The translations under genes were made by a program, and so were the position numbers. From JBNKHH01 sp050290245 (GTDB lineage: Bacteria > Pseudomonadota > Alphaproteobacteria > Rhodobacterales > Rhodobacteraceae): a stretch of 64,000 nt of DNA. Under the pieces are notes generated by a model. The model ran no database searches. It saw nothing but the letters and a program-made list of their open reading frames with translations, and was not told the DNA's origin. How positions within the stretch are numbered: the first letter of the stretch is position 1; each line of letters opens with the position of its first letter. The DNA lies in contig JBNKHH010000068.1 of NCBI GenBank assembly GCA_050290245.1, positions 62,001-126,000 on the forward strand. The letters are read 5' to 3'. Below, piece by piece: positions 53,457-60,934 of the stretch.

Positions 53457-53485
53457 TTGCTTTTCTTAAGAAAGTTTTATATACT
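53457..53485 (+). promoter_or_regulatory. Promoter of the Nudix hydrolase gene
   Basis: TTGCTT (53457-53462), 17-base spacer, TATACT (53480-53485). The -10 matches consensus in five of six bases. Transcription would start near 53492, about 30 bases before the ATG. The spacer contains CTTAAG-centred dyad symmetry. Confidence 0.55.
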
Positions 53486-53520
53486 GACCTTCAATAAGAA
53501 ACGATGTGGCAGATTTCATC

Positions 53521-53979
53521 ATGTTGAACCAGCTGAAGATGGCCTGGGGCGAATATGTTCGCCCCATGTTCCAGCGACCCAAAAGATTGCAGGTCGCTGC
53601 GCTTTGCTATCGTGATGGCAAAAAGGGTCGGCAGGTCCTTTTGGTGACAAGCCGTGACACCGGGCGGTGGATACTTCCAAAGGGGTGGCCGATCCGTGGC
53701 CTGGACGCACCGGGAGCTGCGATGCAGGAAGCCTGGGAAGAGGCAGGGGTGGCCAAGGGCACGCCGGACTGCGATGCGGTTGGCACCTATACCTATGACA
53801 AGAAATTCCCCGCAGGCTTTGCTGTTCCGGTGGAAACGCTGGTCTTTCCGGTCGTCGTTGAAGAGTTGAGTGACAAGTTCCCTGAAGCGAACGAGCGCAG
53901 GCGCCAGTGGGTATCCCCTTCCGAGGCCGCCAATATGGTGCAAGAGCCCGAACTTAAGTCGATTTTGCGCGACTTGTGA
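53521..53979 (+). CDS. Nudix hydrolase, DIPP-like
   Basis: 152 residues from ATG 53521 (an in-frame GTG at 53506 is possible). The domain starts with QVAALCYRDGKKGRQVLLVT and RWILPKGWPI. The Nudix box is altered: the helix half AAMQEAWEEAGV keeps the EExG core, but the first Glu of G-x5-E is not found in the expected place and REU reads QEA. This PKGWP form is typical of alphaproteobacterial relatives of diphosphoinositol/dinucleoside polyphosphate hydrolases. A PiT phosphate transporter follows 86 bp downstream. Confidence 0.88.
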   Translation: MLNQLKMAWGEYVRPMFQRPKRLQVAALCYRDGKKGRQVLLVTSRDTGRWILPKGWPIRGLDAPGAAMQEAWEEAGVAKGTPDCDAVGTYTYDKKFPAGFAVPVETLVFPVVVEELSDKFPEANERRRQWVSPSEAANMVQEPELKSILRDL

Positions 53980-54065
53980 TCGCTGGGGTGCGCCTGTCTG
54001 CAAGACGCGTTGAAACCTGAGCCATCCCCCTCTAGACAGTTCTCGGATTCGTTCGGGGGGACACA

Positions 54066-55550
54066 ATGACCAACAAGGATTTCGAGCCGCGGCATCTGGA
54101 AACGCTAGACCGGGACCTCGGTCGGTTTTCCAATCTTGAACTTGCGACACAATACGTCGGCCGGCCCATGGTCGGTACGGGAATCGCGCTTGTCTTTGTT
54201 GTGTTGGCAGGTTTGTTCGCAGCCGTCTTCTTTGGACATTCGAATAACTCCCTTGTTATTGTCGTTGCTGCAATTTTCGGCGCCTACATGGCGCTGAACA
54301 TCGGTGCCAATGATGTGGCCAACAACATGGGGCCTGCCGTTGGGGCGAACGCTCTGACCATGGGGGGCGCAATTGCCATCGCGGCGATTTTTGAAAGCGC
54401 CGGGGCGCTCTTGGCCGGCGGAGACGTGGTGTCGACCATCGCCAAGGGCATCATCGCCCCTGCAAGCATGGGGTCGGCCGAGATCTTTGTCTGGGCGATG
54501 TTGGCCGCATTGTTGTCCTCGGCCTTGTGGGTGAACCTGGCAACCTGGGTCGGTGCGCCGGTGTCGACCACGCATTCGGTCGTCGGAGGTGTTATGGGCG
54601 CGGGGATTGCTGCGGCTGGATTTGCCGCGGTGGATTGGTCAACCATGGGCAAGATTGCAGCAAGTTGGGTGATCTCTCCCGTGCTGGGCGGCGCGATCGC
54701 GGCCGCGTTCCTGTGGTTTATCAAGGCACGGATCGTCTACCAGCCCGACAAGATCGCTGCGGCCCGCAAGTGGGTGCCCGTTCTCGTTGGTGTCATGGCC
54801 GGTGCCTTTGCAACGTATCTGGCCCTGAAGGGCCTCAAAAAGGTAATCAAGATCGACCTTGCCATGTCCTTGACCATCGGATTGGTCGCGGCGGTGATCG
54901 TCTGGGCGCTGATGATCCCGGTCATTCGCCGCCAGTCTCAAGGTCTTGAAAACCGCAACAGGTCCCTGAAAGTTCTTTTCGCCATCCCGCTGATCGTCTC
55001 GGCGGCGCTTCTCAGTTTTGCTCATGGCGCGAATGATGTGGCGAATGCCGTCGGCCCCTTGGCGGCGATCGTTCAGGCGTCGGGCACAGGCGACTTCACC
55101 CATGCTGTTTCGATCCCTTTCTGGGTCATGGTGATCGGTGCCTTCGGTATTTCTTTCGGTCTTTTCCTGTTCGGACCCAAGCTGATCCGGATGGTCGGAA
55201 GTCAGATTACCAAACTGAACCCCGTGCGGGCCTATTGTGTGGCCCTGTCCGCGGCAATCACGGTCATCGTGGCAAGCTGGCTGGGGCTGCCTGTCAGTTC
55301 CACGCATATCGCTGTAGGCGGCGTTTTCGGCGTCGGTTTCTTCCGTGAGTGGCACGCCGAACGGCGTCTGAAGATGGCACGCATTGCCGTTCCCGACCGT
55401 CTGCAACTGGCCCCCGAAGAGCGGCGTCGCCGCAAGCTGGTGCGGCGGTCGCACTTTATGACCATCGTGGCAGCCTGGATTGTAACGGTCCCCGCCGCCG
55501 CGCTGCTGTCTGCTGCAATCTTCGCCGGCATTCAGGCGGTTGCGGGGTGA
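54066..55550 (+). CDS. pit: Inorganic phosphate transporter, PiT family
   Basis: 494 residues with about ten helices. Both PiT signature repeats are present: NIGANDVANNMGPAVGANAL near the N-terminus and FAHGANDVANAVGPLAAIVQ in the second half, each followed by a VSTTHS/VSSTHI segment. An N-terminal 50-residue cytoplasmic stretch precedes the first helix. It takes up phosphate, probably as metal-phosphate, with protons or Na+. No Pho box is obvious in the 86-bp gap upstream. It ends 13 bases before the tRNA-His 3' end. Confidence 0.95.
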   Translation: MTNKDFEPRHLETLDRDLGRFSNLELATQYVGRPMVGTGIALVFVVLAGLFAAVFFGHSNNSLVIVVAAIFGAYMALNIGANDVANNMGPAVGANALTMGGAIAIAAIFESAGALLAGGDVVSTIAKGIIAPASMGSAEIFVWAMLAALLSSALWVNLATWVGAPVSTTHSVVGGVMGAGIAAAGFAAVDWSTMGKIAASWVISPVLGGAIAAAFLWFIKARIVYQPDKIAAARKWVPVLVGVMAGAFATYLALKGLKKVIKIDLAMSLTIGLVAAVIVWALMIPVIRRQSQGLENRNRSLKVLFAIPLIVSAALLSFAHGANDVANAVGPLAAIVQASGTGDFTHAVSIPFWVMVIGAFGISFGLFLFGPKLIRMVGSQITKLNPVRAYCVALSAAITVIVASWLGLPVSSTHIAVGGVFGVGFFREWHAERRLKMARIAVPDRLQLAPEERRRRKLVRRSHFMTIVAAWIVTVPAAALLSAAIFAGIQAVAG

Positions 55551-55563
55551 ATTTCGGGGGGGA

Positions 55564-55640
55564 TGGTACCGCCTCCCCGGCTCGAACGGGGGACCTCTTG
55601 ATCCACAATCAAGCGCTCTAACCTACTGAGCTAAGGCGGC
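55564..55640 (-). tRNA. tRNA-His (anticodon GTG), CCA encoded
   Basis: 77 bases with a complete cloverleaf. The acceptor strand is GCCGCCT pairing with AGGCGGT, the D-arm begins AGCTCAGTAGG, the anticodon stem is CTTGA/TCAAG around a TTGTGGA loop (GTG), and the T-arm contains GTTCGAG. The discriminator is A73 and position 72 is U opposite G1. No G-1 is encoded (the base before G1 is T). This is the alphaproteobacterial form of tRNA-His. Confidence 0.95.
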
Positions 55641-55687
55641 ACGCCCGCTTCCCTATCGCCCGTTTTCATCGATTGCAAGAGGCAAGA

Positions 55688-55966
55688 TCAGGTCAAATCA
55701 AGCTGCCAGGTCTGTTCCATCAGATCGACGCCAAGGGATGTGACCGGCCTTGCTTCGACGCACGTGAACCCGTTTTTCTTGTAGAGCGCACAGGCTGCGC
55801 GATGGCTTTCGTGCGTCCATAGGCAAAGCGAAGCATTGCCGGTTTCGGGGGCGAATGCGATGCATTTGTCGAGCAGCCTTTGCCCCAGTCCGAGGCCGCG
55901 CACGATATTCTGGCAGGACCGGTCCTTGAGCACTCGTATGCCGTCAATTGTGTCGACCACTGGCAA
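55688..55966 (-). pseudogene. Remnant of a GNAT-family N-acetyltransferase (C-terminal half)
   Basis: About 92 residues can be read from a TTG at 55966. The acetyl-CoA loop RGLGLGQRLLDKCIAFA and the C-terminal LWTHESHRAACALYKKNGF and LMEQTWQLDL are typical of the GNAT domain that ends MarR-GNAT proteins. The first half of the domain is missing. The frame stays open to 56065 without an ATG and without GNAT-like sequence (it reads VEQEPHALPVVDTIDGI), so the gene seems truncated. A short functional protein from TTG cannot be fully excluded. Confidence 0.55.
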
Positions 55967-56058
55967 AGCGTGGGGCTCTTGCTCAACCCAGTCAAGTTTT
56001 TGCCCCTTGCCGGATGAAGCCGCTCGGGATACCTGCCCGCTGTAGACAGGAGCGCGCC

Positions 56059-56265
56059 ATGGGCATCAACAGCGAAAGCGACATTTCCGCCAATCTCCAG
56101 ATCGGCCCCACGTCAATGGGAATGGTCCGGATATTCGTCGAGGGAGACGGGATCGAAATTCCGATGGATTTTGAACCGGAAGAGGCCGAGGAAATCGCGG
56201 AAGAGATCAGGGCAGCAGCGGCACGCGCCCGTGCGCAGTCTACGAAGGGCCCCAAGAAGCGCTGA
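56059..56265 (+). CDS. Small conserved protein (DUF6324-like)
   Basis: 68 residues from ATG 56059 with AGGAG 6 bases upstream. The sequence is acidic with a short beta segment (GMVRIFVEGDGIEIPMDF) and an alpha-helical end (EAEEIAEEIRAAAARARAQ). It resembles the DUF6324 family of Rhodobacterales; function unknown. Its last 26 bases overlap the end of mmcB on the other strand. Confidence 0.7.
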   Translation: MGINSESDISANLQIGPTSMGMVRIFVEGDGIEIPMDFEPEEAEEIAEEIRAAAARARAQSTKGPKKR

Positions 56266-56701
56266 CACCCGGATCGCGCGCGCCGTGCCACCGGATTGCG
56301 GCGTGACGGGCGAATTTCTGCACCATAACCTTGCGACGGGCCGGAGCGAGCTTGTCTTCCGGCCCCATTCGGATGATCTCGGCGTCATAACCGTCGGCTA
56401 TGATTAGCCCGGTGCCATCTGGCAGGATGTCGGTCGGGAAATCCTGGTCCACCGCCCAGAAATACCGGTCGCACCACTCAAGATAGCCCTGCCACTTGCT
56501 GTCGGACATGAAATCGACACGGCTGGACTTGCACTCGATAATCCAGATTTCACCTTTTGGTCCAAGCGCCATGACGTCAACCCTGAGACCCGGCGAGGGG
56601 ATCAATTCTTCGACGGACACAAAATCGTGGCTTACAAGGTGGCGGCACACCCCCCGCGCCAGCACCTGTCCTGGCCTCATATCCTCCATCGTATTCAACA
56701 T
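56240..56701 (-). CDS. mmcB: MmcB-family DNA repair protein
   Basis: 153 residues. The family is recognised by RGVCRHLVSHDFVSVEELIP, the nuclease-fold segment VDVMALGPKGEIWIIECKSS (with the D...E-K restriction-endonuclease-like residues), and RYFWAVDQDFP. In Caulobacter MmcB is part of the LexA/SOS regulon and helps tolerate mitomycin C. An SOS-like box lies 12 bases upstream here. ATG 56701 is chosen; ATG 56689 is also possible. Confidence 0.88.
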   Translation of the reverse strand: MLNTMEDMRPGQVLARGVCRHLVSHDFVSVEELIPSPGLRVDVMALGPKGEIWIIECKSSRVDFMSDSKWQGYLEWCDRYFWAVDQDFPTDILPDGTGLIIADGYDAEIIRMGPEDKLAPARRKVMVQKFARHAAIRWHGARDPGVSASWGPS

Positions 56702-56712
56702 CGGGATATTGT

Positions 56713-56727
56713 GAACAAAAGGGAAAC
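56713..56727. promoter_or_regulatory. Probable LexA (SOS) box of mmcB
   Basis: GAAC-N7-AAAC on the plus strand (GTTT-N7-GTTC read toward mmcB). It differs by one base from the alphaproteobacterial SOS consensus GTTC-N7-GTTC and lies 12-26 bases before the start of a gene known to be SOS-controlled in relatives. Confidence 0.6.
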
Positions 56728-56751
56728 ATTTTGCAAGAGTCTGCGCCGCAC

Positions 56752-56780
56752 TTGTCTCGGGTCACAAAGCATCCTATCTC
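56752..56780 (+). promoter_or_regulatory. Promoter of the 6S-like RNA
   Basis: TTGTCT (56752-56757), exactly 17 bases, then TATCTC (56775-56780). This predicts a 5' end near 56786, exactly where the closing stem of the predicted RNA begins. Confidence 0.5.
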
Positions 56781-56785
56781 TCGCC

Positions 56786-56955
56786 GGTGGCGGGTTCTGC
56801 CCTTCTCGTGCCGGGGACAAATTCCGGTGGCCTTAAATACTTCCGAGGGAGCTGGCTCTGTCCGGATCGTGGTCTGGTTACCTGGCGCCCACCTGTGCAA
56901 ACAGGTCCTCGGGAATTGAGATGCCCCTACGGTTGCGGTGGTCCCGCCATCAAAT
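56786..56955 (+). ncRNA. ssrS: Probable 6S RNA
   Basis: About 166-170 bases with a rod-like fold. Closing stem 56786-56794 with 56943-56951 (9 bp, one G-U). Inner helices: 56811-56816 (CCGGGG) with 56924-56932 and 56818-56825 with 56912-56918. A large central bubble has a perfect 6-bp hairpin in its 3' strand (ACCTGT 56891-56896, ACAGGT 56901-56906). An apical hairpin lies at 56862-56877. Size, long irregular stem, open central bubble and 3'-side hairpin are those of 6S RNA, which binds sigma-70 RNA polymerase. No protein is coded here. Identification rests on structure drawn by eye, so a different structured RNA is possible. Confidence 0.65.
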
Positions 56956-56994
56956 CGCTTTGCGCAAGGCCATATGACCGAGCGCAGAGGACGT

Positions 56995-57660
56995 TCAGTC
57001 GTTCGCCCGGTTTCTTGGAAAGCGATCGCGAAGTTTGTGATACCGCCCCCGGTTTTGGCGGACAAAGTCTTCGATCAGCGCCGAAAGGCCGCTCTGGCGC
57101 CCTTTCAGCCAGAGAAACCCGGAAAATGCGCCGAAAAAAGCACCGATACTGTCGACGATGAGATCTGCCATCGTATCAACAAGGCCGCTTTTTTGCATGT
57201 TCAGTCCGAAGAACTGGTCCATCGCGAATTCAAAGATCTCCCACATGGCGCCGATCGCCACTGCGAATGAGAACGCGAACAACGACAGGGCCCAGGGCGG
57301 GGCGGCGTAAAGGTCGCCCTGGAAGAGATAGAAGACAAAGAGAAATCCGACGATTCCGAAACCGATCGCCGAAATGCCGTGCAGAAGAACGTCCCACCAC
57401 CAGAAGCGTTCGTAAAAGTCGAAAACCTCGCCCAGGAAAAGCGTCGAAAAGACAAAGATCGAGATCGCAGCCAGGAAGGCCAGCGGGATCTGGATCTTGA
57501 AACGTTCGGAAAAGACCGCAGGTAACACAGTGAAGATCAACGCAACAACCGAGACAAAGACATTTGACCAATGCTGCGTCAGCAGAGCAAAAACCGTGGC
57601 GGCAATGAGAATGCCCCAGATGATCCAGGTCGCGTAGGGGATGTTGGAACGATCAAACAT
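56995..57660 (-). CDS. YjdF/DUF2238-like membrane protein
   Basis: 221 residues from ATG 57660 with about six helices. The most telling part is WDVLLHGISAIGFGIVGFLF, then GAMWEIFEFAMDQFFGLNMQ and SGLVDTMADLIVDSIGAFFG. This WE-EF-D...NMQ...DTM-DL arrangement is the DUF2238 (YjdF) signature. Function is unknown; conserved acidic residues in the membrane suggest an enzyme or ion pathway. The C-terminus is basic. It diverges from the nuclease gene by 51 bp, or 42 bp with the alternative start there. Confidence 0.7.
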   Translation of the reverse strand: MFDRSNIPYATWIIWGILIAATVFALLTQHWSNVFVSVVALIFTVLPAVFSERFKIQIPLAFLAAISIFVFSTLFLGEVFDFYERFWWWDVLLHGISAIGFGIVGFLFVFYLFQGDLYAAPPWALSLFAFSFAVAIGAMWEIFEFAMDQFFGLNMQKSGLVDTMADLIVDSIGAFFGAFSGFLWLKGRQSGLSALIEDFVRQNRGRYHKLRDRFPRNRAND

Positions 57661-57711
57661 GACGTTGAGTATGGCGCGGTTTCCGACGGGGAGAAAGGCG
57701 CCTTGACGACG

Positions 57712-58392
57712 ATGCGGCTTGCGACTTGGAACGTGCGCAAATGCGTCGGGCTGGACCGTCGGCGCAATCCGCATCGGGTCGCAGAAGTCATCGCCGGGCT
57801 GGAGGCAGATGTCGTGGCCGTTCAGGAGGCTGACAAACGTCTGGGCAGTCGTCCGGCCGCGCTGACGGCAGATATCATCGAACGCGAAACGGGAATGCTG
57901 CCCGCTGATGCGGGTGGTCATGAGGCCAGCATCGGCTGGCATGGCAACGCGGTATTGCTATCACGCGAGATCACGGTTCAAGAGCGCCACAGCATCCATC
58001 TTCCCGGATTAGAGCCGCGCGGCGCACTTGTCCTGGACCTGGCTGGCAAAGACCGGGAATTCCGTGTCGTGGCGGTTCACCTTGGGCTGCTGCGCGCTTC
58101 GCGGCGGGCTCAATTGGCGACAATCCGCGAGCGCCTTCACGCGATGGCACCGCGCCCGACCGTCATCATGGGCGACTTCAACGAGTGGTCCTGGAACCGG
58201 GGATTGGAGCCACTTGTCGATTTCGACGTGCACGCGCCGGGACGCAGCTTCCATGCCGCGCGCCCCGTGGCAGCCTTGGACAGGATTGCGACTGGCGAGG
58301 GGGTCGAATTGCGCGATGCCTCGGTCCTGGAAAACTGTGTGACAAGGGTTGCGTCCGATCACTTGCCGGTCTTGGGCACGGTCGCCTTCTGA
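57712..58392 (+). CDS. Endonuclease/exonuclease/phosphatase (EEP) family protein
   Basis: 226 residues from ATG 57712; TTG 57703 has the better-placed GGGGAGA and may be the true start. EEP motifs: LATWNVRKCVG, VAVQEADKRLGSR (metal Glu), VVAVHLGLLRASRRAQL (catalytic His region), VIMGDFNEWSWNRG (Asp/Asn), and VASDHLPVLGTV (terminal Asp-His). It hydrolyses phosphodiester or phosphomonoester bonds; DNA, RNA or lipid substrate is not evident. Confidence 0.9.
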   Translation: MRLATWNVRKCVGLDRRRNPHRVAEVIAGLEADVVAVQEADKRLGSRPAALTADIIERETGMLPADAGGHEASIGWHGNAVLLSREITVQERHSIHLPGLEPRGALVLDLAGKDREFRVVAVHLGLLRASRRAQLATIRERLHAMAPRPTVIMGDFNEWSWNRGLEPLVDFDVHAPGRSFHAARPVAALDRIATGEGVELRDASVLENCVTRVASDHLPVLGTVAF

Positions 58393-58404
58393 GGGGAGAC
58401 GCAG

Positions 58405-59697
58405 TCAGACGACGACGTCGATCTCCTGTTGCTCGCCGACGCCGAATACCCGCTTGTAACGTGCAATCTCCTCGCTCGGTCCCATGGCCTTGCGGGGATT
58501 GTCCGACAGCTTGACCGTCGGTCGCCCGTTGGCGGCGACGGCCTTGCAGACCAGGCTGAAAGGTGCAAGCGCATCGTTCGGGACAAGCCCGCGGAAATCG
58601 TTCGTCAGCATTGTGCCCCAGCCGAAGCTGACACGAATGCGGTCAGCAAATCGTTCGCGCAGTTCGATGATTTTTTCGACGTCCAGTCCGTCGGAGAAGA
58701 TGATCAGTTTTTCGGCCGGGTTCTCGCCGCGCTTTTCCCACCACTTGATCGCCGTTTCGGCACCCATCACCGGATCGCCCGAGTCGATGCGGATACCGGT
58801 CCAGCTGGTCAGCCAGTCCGGGGCGTTCTCCAGGAATTGTTCGGTGCCGTAAGTGTCAGGCAGGATGATCCGCAGGTTGCCGTCGTGTTCTTCCTGCCAG
58901 TCGGCAAGAACCTTGTATGGAGCAGCGGCAAGTTCTGCATCGCTTTCAGCCAGGGCGGAGTAGACCATGGGAAGCTCGTGTGCGTTCGTACCAATGGCCT
59001 CGAGGTCGCGATTCTTGGCGATGAGGCAGTTCGAGGTGCCGACGAACGAACCGCCGAGCCCCTCGGTCATAGCCTGCACGCACCAGTCCTGCCAGAGGAA
59101 GGAATGGCGGCGCCGTGTGCCGAAGTCAGCAAGTTTCAAGTCGGGAAAGTCGCGCAGCCGTTCTACCTTTTCCCAGGTTCGCGTCATGGCGCGGGCGTAG
59201 AGGACTTCGAGTTCGAACTTGCCGAGGTCTTTCAAAACAGCTCGCGATCGAAGTTCCATCAACACGGCCAGTGCCGGGATCTCCCACAACATTACTTCGG
59301 GCCAGGTTCCTTCGAAAGTCAGCTCGAATTGACCGTCCCGCCTTTCCAGATGATATGCGGGCAGAGAAAGGTTCTCGAACCACTCCATGAAATCCGGGCG
59401 GAACATTTGGCGTTTGCCATAAAAGGTATTGCCGCGCAGCCAAGTAGACTCGCCGCGGCTGAGCGAGAGCGAGCGGATGTGGTCCAGCTGTTCTCGCAAT
59501 TCGCCCTCGTCGATCAGGTCGGCCAGGCGAACGGATTTCGTGCGGTTGATCAGGCTGAAGGTCACGATCGTGTCACGACGGTTCCGGAACACGGACTGGC
59601 ACATCAACAGCTTATAAAAGTCGGTGTCGATCAGAGACCGGACAATCGGATCGATCTTCCATTTGTGGTTCCACACGCGGGTGGCGATATCGACCAT
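58405..59697 (-). CDS. pncB: Nicotinate phosphoribosyltransferase
   Basis: 430 residues, the normal length. Motifs include SLIDTDFYKLLMCQSVF and VTFSLINRTKSVRLADLI at the N-terminus, GTRRRHSFLWQDWCVQAM and FVGTSNCLIAKN, the PRPP-binding IRIDSGDPVMGAETAIKWW, IIFSDGLDVEKIIELRE and FGWGTMLTND. It makes nicotinate mononucleotide in NAD salvage (Preiss-Handler route). Monocistronic, convergent with the EEP gene. Confidence 0.96.
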   Translation of the reverse strand: MVDIATRVWNHKWKIDPIVRSLIDTDFYKLLMCQSVFRNRRDTIVTFSLINRTKSVRLADLIDEGELREQLDHIRSLSLSRGESTWLRGNTFYGKRQMFRPDFMEWFENLSLPAYHLERRDGQFELTFEGTWPEVMLWEIPALAVLMELRSRAVLKDLGKFELEVLYARAMTRTWEKVERLRDFPDLKLADFGTRRRHSFLWQDWCVQAMTEGLGGSFVGTSNCLIAKNRDLEAIGTNAHELPMVYSALAESDAELAAAPYKVLADWQEEHDGNLRIILPDTYGTEQFLENAPDWLTSWTGIRIDSGDPVMGAETAIKWWEKRGENPAEKLIIFSDGLDVEKIIELRERFADRIRVSFGWGTMLTNDFRGLVPNDALAPFSLVCKAVAANGRPTVKLSDNPRKAMGPSEEIARYKRVFGVGEQQEIDVVV

Positions 59698-59757
59698 CTC
59701 CGGTCCTCCCTAGAAGTGGCTATTTGCCAAAGGATGACGTCGAATGTCCAGTGCGCG

Positions 59758-60318
59758 CTATTTGTATTTTCCGCCGGAATAGGTGTCTGGCTGCACGCCC
59801 GGAATGGTGGGCTTGGTTGCTCCGTCCGGTGTTCCGAGCCCCGCGATCCGGGTTTGCAGCCATGTCACGCCCGCGCCAAGCGGATTGAATTCGCTGCTTC
59901 CGTCGTAGATGACGCCGCAATTGACAGCGTGCACGGTTGACGGGTTGTCGAGATTGGGGCCCGGCGGGCGTGGGGCAAAGGTCGCGCGGCAGCCCTGAGT
60001 GTCGGAGGAATACCCGCCGACGGCCAGTCCGTATTGAAAGACGGCGACGACGAACGCCTGGCTGTTGCCGAACTGGGGCGCGAAGTAGAGCGGCGGGTTC
60101 TTCATGTTGCGATAGATCAGCGAAACCTGCCCGCCTTCGCGGATTTTCTGGGTTGGCATGCCCCATTGAGCGGTGAAGCGTTTTTCAGTCGTTGCACCGG
60201 GAACGATGCTGGCCAGCATGGCGTCGCGCACCTGGGGGTGGTCGGCCACAGTGGTGTTCCAGGCCATGCCGCCGCAGCCCGAAAGTGCGAAAAAAGCGGT
60301 GAAAATCCAACAGCGCAT
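59758..60318 (-). CDS. Putative lipoprotein of unknown function
   Basis: 186 residues from ATG 60318. The N-terminus is a lipoprotein signal with lipobox LSGC, so the protein is probably lipid-anchored in the envelope. The mature part (DHPQVRDAMLASIVPGATTE, RFTAQWGMPTQKIREGGQVS) resembles SmpA/OmlA-like small lipoproteins in having a short 'GxTTExR...WGxPT' segment, but the family cannot be named safely. It is divergent from acpS (88 bp). Confidence 0.75.
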   Translation of the reverse strand: MRCWIFTAFFALSGCGGMAWNTTVADHPQVRDAMLASIVPGATTEKRFTAQWGMPTQKIREGGQVSLIYRNMKNPPLYFAPQFGNSQAFVVAVFQYGLAVGGYSSDTQGCRATFAPRPPGPNLDNPSTVHAVNCGVIYDGSSEFNPLGAGVTWLQTRIAGLGTPDGATKPTIPGVQPDTYSGGKYK

Positions 60319-60406
60319 CGCAAGCCCCTTTCCGTTCCGGCGGCTTGCCAATATCGTGCTTCGGCTTAGAAAACGTTACCGTCTGGCATTTGGAAAGCGA
60401 AATCCG

Positions 60407-60811
60407 ATGATCCTTGGGATAGGCACCGACCTTTGCAATATCGAGCGGATCGAGCGCACTCTGAACCGGTTTGGCGACCGGTTCCGCAACCGTGTCTTCA
60501 CCGAAGTCGAGCAAAACAAGGCCGAGCGCCGACGCGATGTCGCGGGGACCTATGCCAAGAGGTGGGCGGCGAAGGAGGCCTGTTCCAAGGCCCTGGGCAC
60601 CGGATTGCGCATGGGGATTGCCTGGAAAGACATGGCGGTGACGAACCTTCACACAGGGCAACCGCGCATGCATGTGACCGGCTGGGCCGCCGAGCGCCTG
60701 GTCGAGATGACACCGAAGGGCCACGAAGCGATTATCCACGTGACGTTGACAGACGATCATCCATGGGCGCAGGCCTTTGTCATTATCGAGGCCCTCCCTG
60801 TCGCGTCCTAG
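60407..60811 (+). CDS. acpS: Holo-[acyl-carrier-protein] synthase
   Basis: 134 residues from ATG 60407. AcpS motifs: ILGIGTDLCNIERIERTL with the Mg-binding Asp, and YAKRWAAKEACSKALGTG with the second acidic ligand; the C-terminal HVTLTDDHPWAQAFVIIE is standard. It transfers 4'-phosphopantetheine from CoA to apo-ACP. It precedes lepB by 123 bp in the typical alphaproteobacterial order acpS-lepB-rnc; the usual pdxJ in front is absent. Confidence 0.96.
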   Translation: MILGIGTDLCNIERIERTLNRFGDRFRNRVFTEVEQNKAERRRDVAGTYAKRWAAKEACSKALGTGLRMGIAWKDMAVTNLHTGQPRMHVTGWAAERLVEMTPKGHEAIIHVTLTDDHPWAQAFVIIEALPVAS

Positions 60812-60934
60812 GGCTAGTCGCGCGCCACACGGCCCAGGAGCGGGCGGCGGGCAACCGTGGCGTGCCAGTAACGCGCTTGACTCGGCGGGGCGGGGCACTC
60901 AGAAAGCTGCGGCAACGGACGAGGCAGGACCAGC

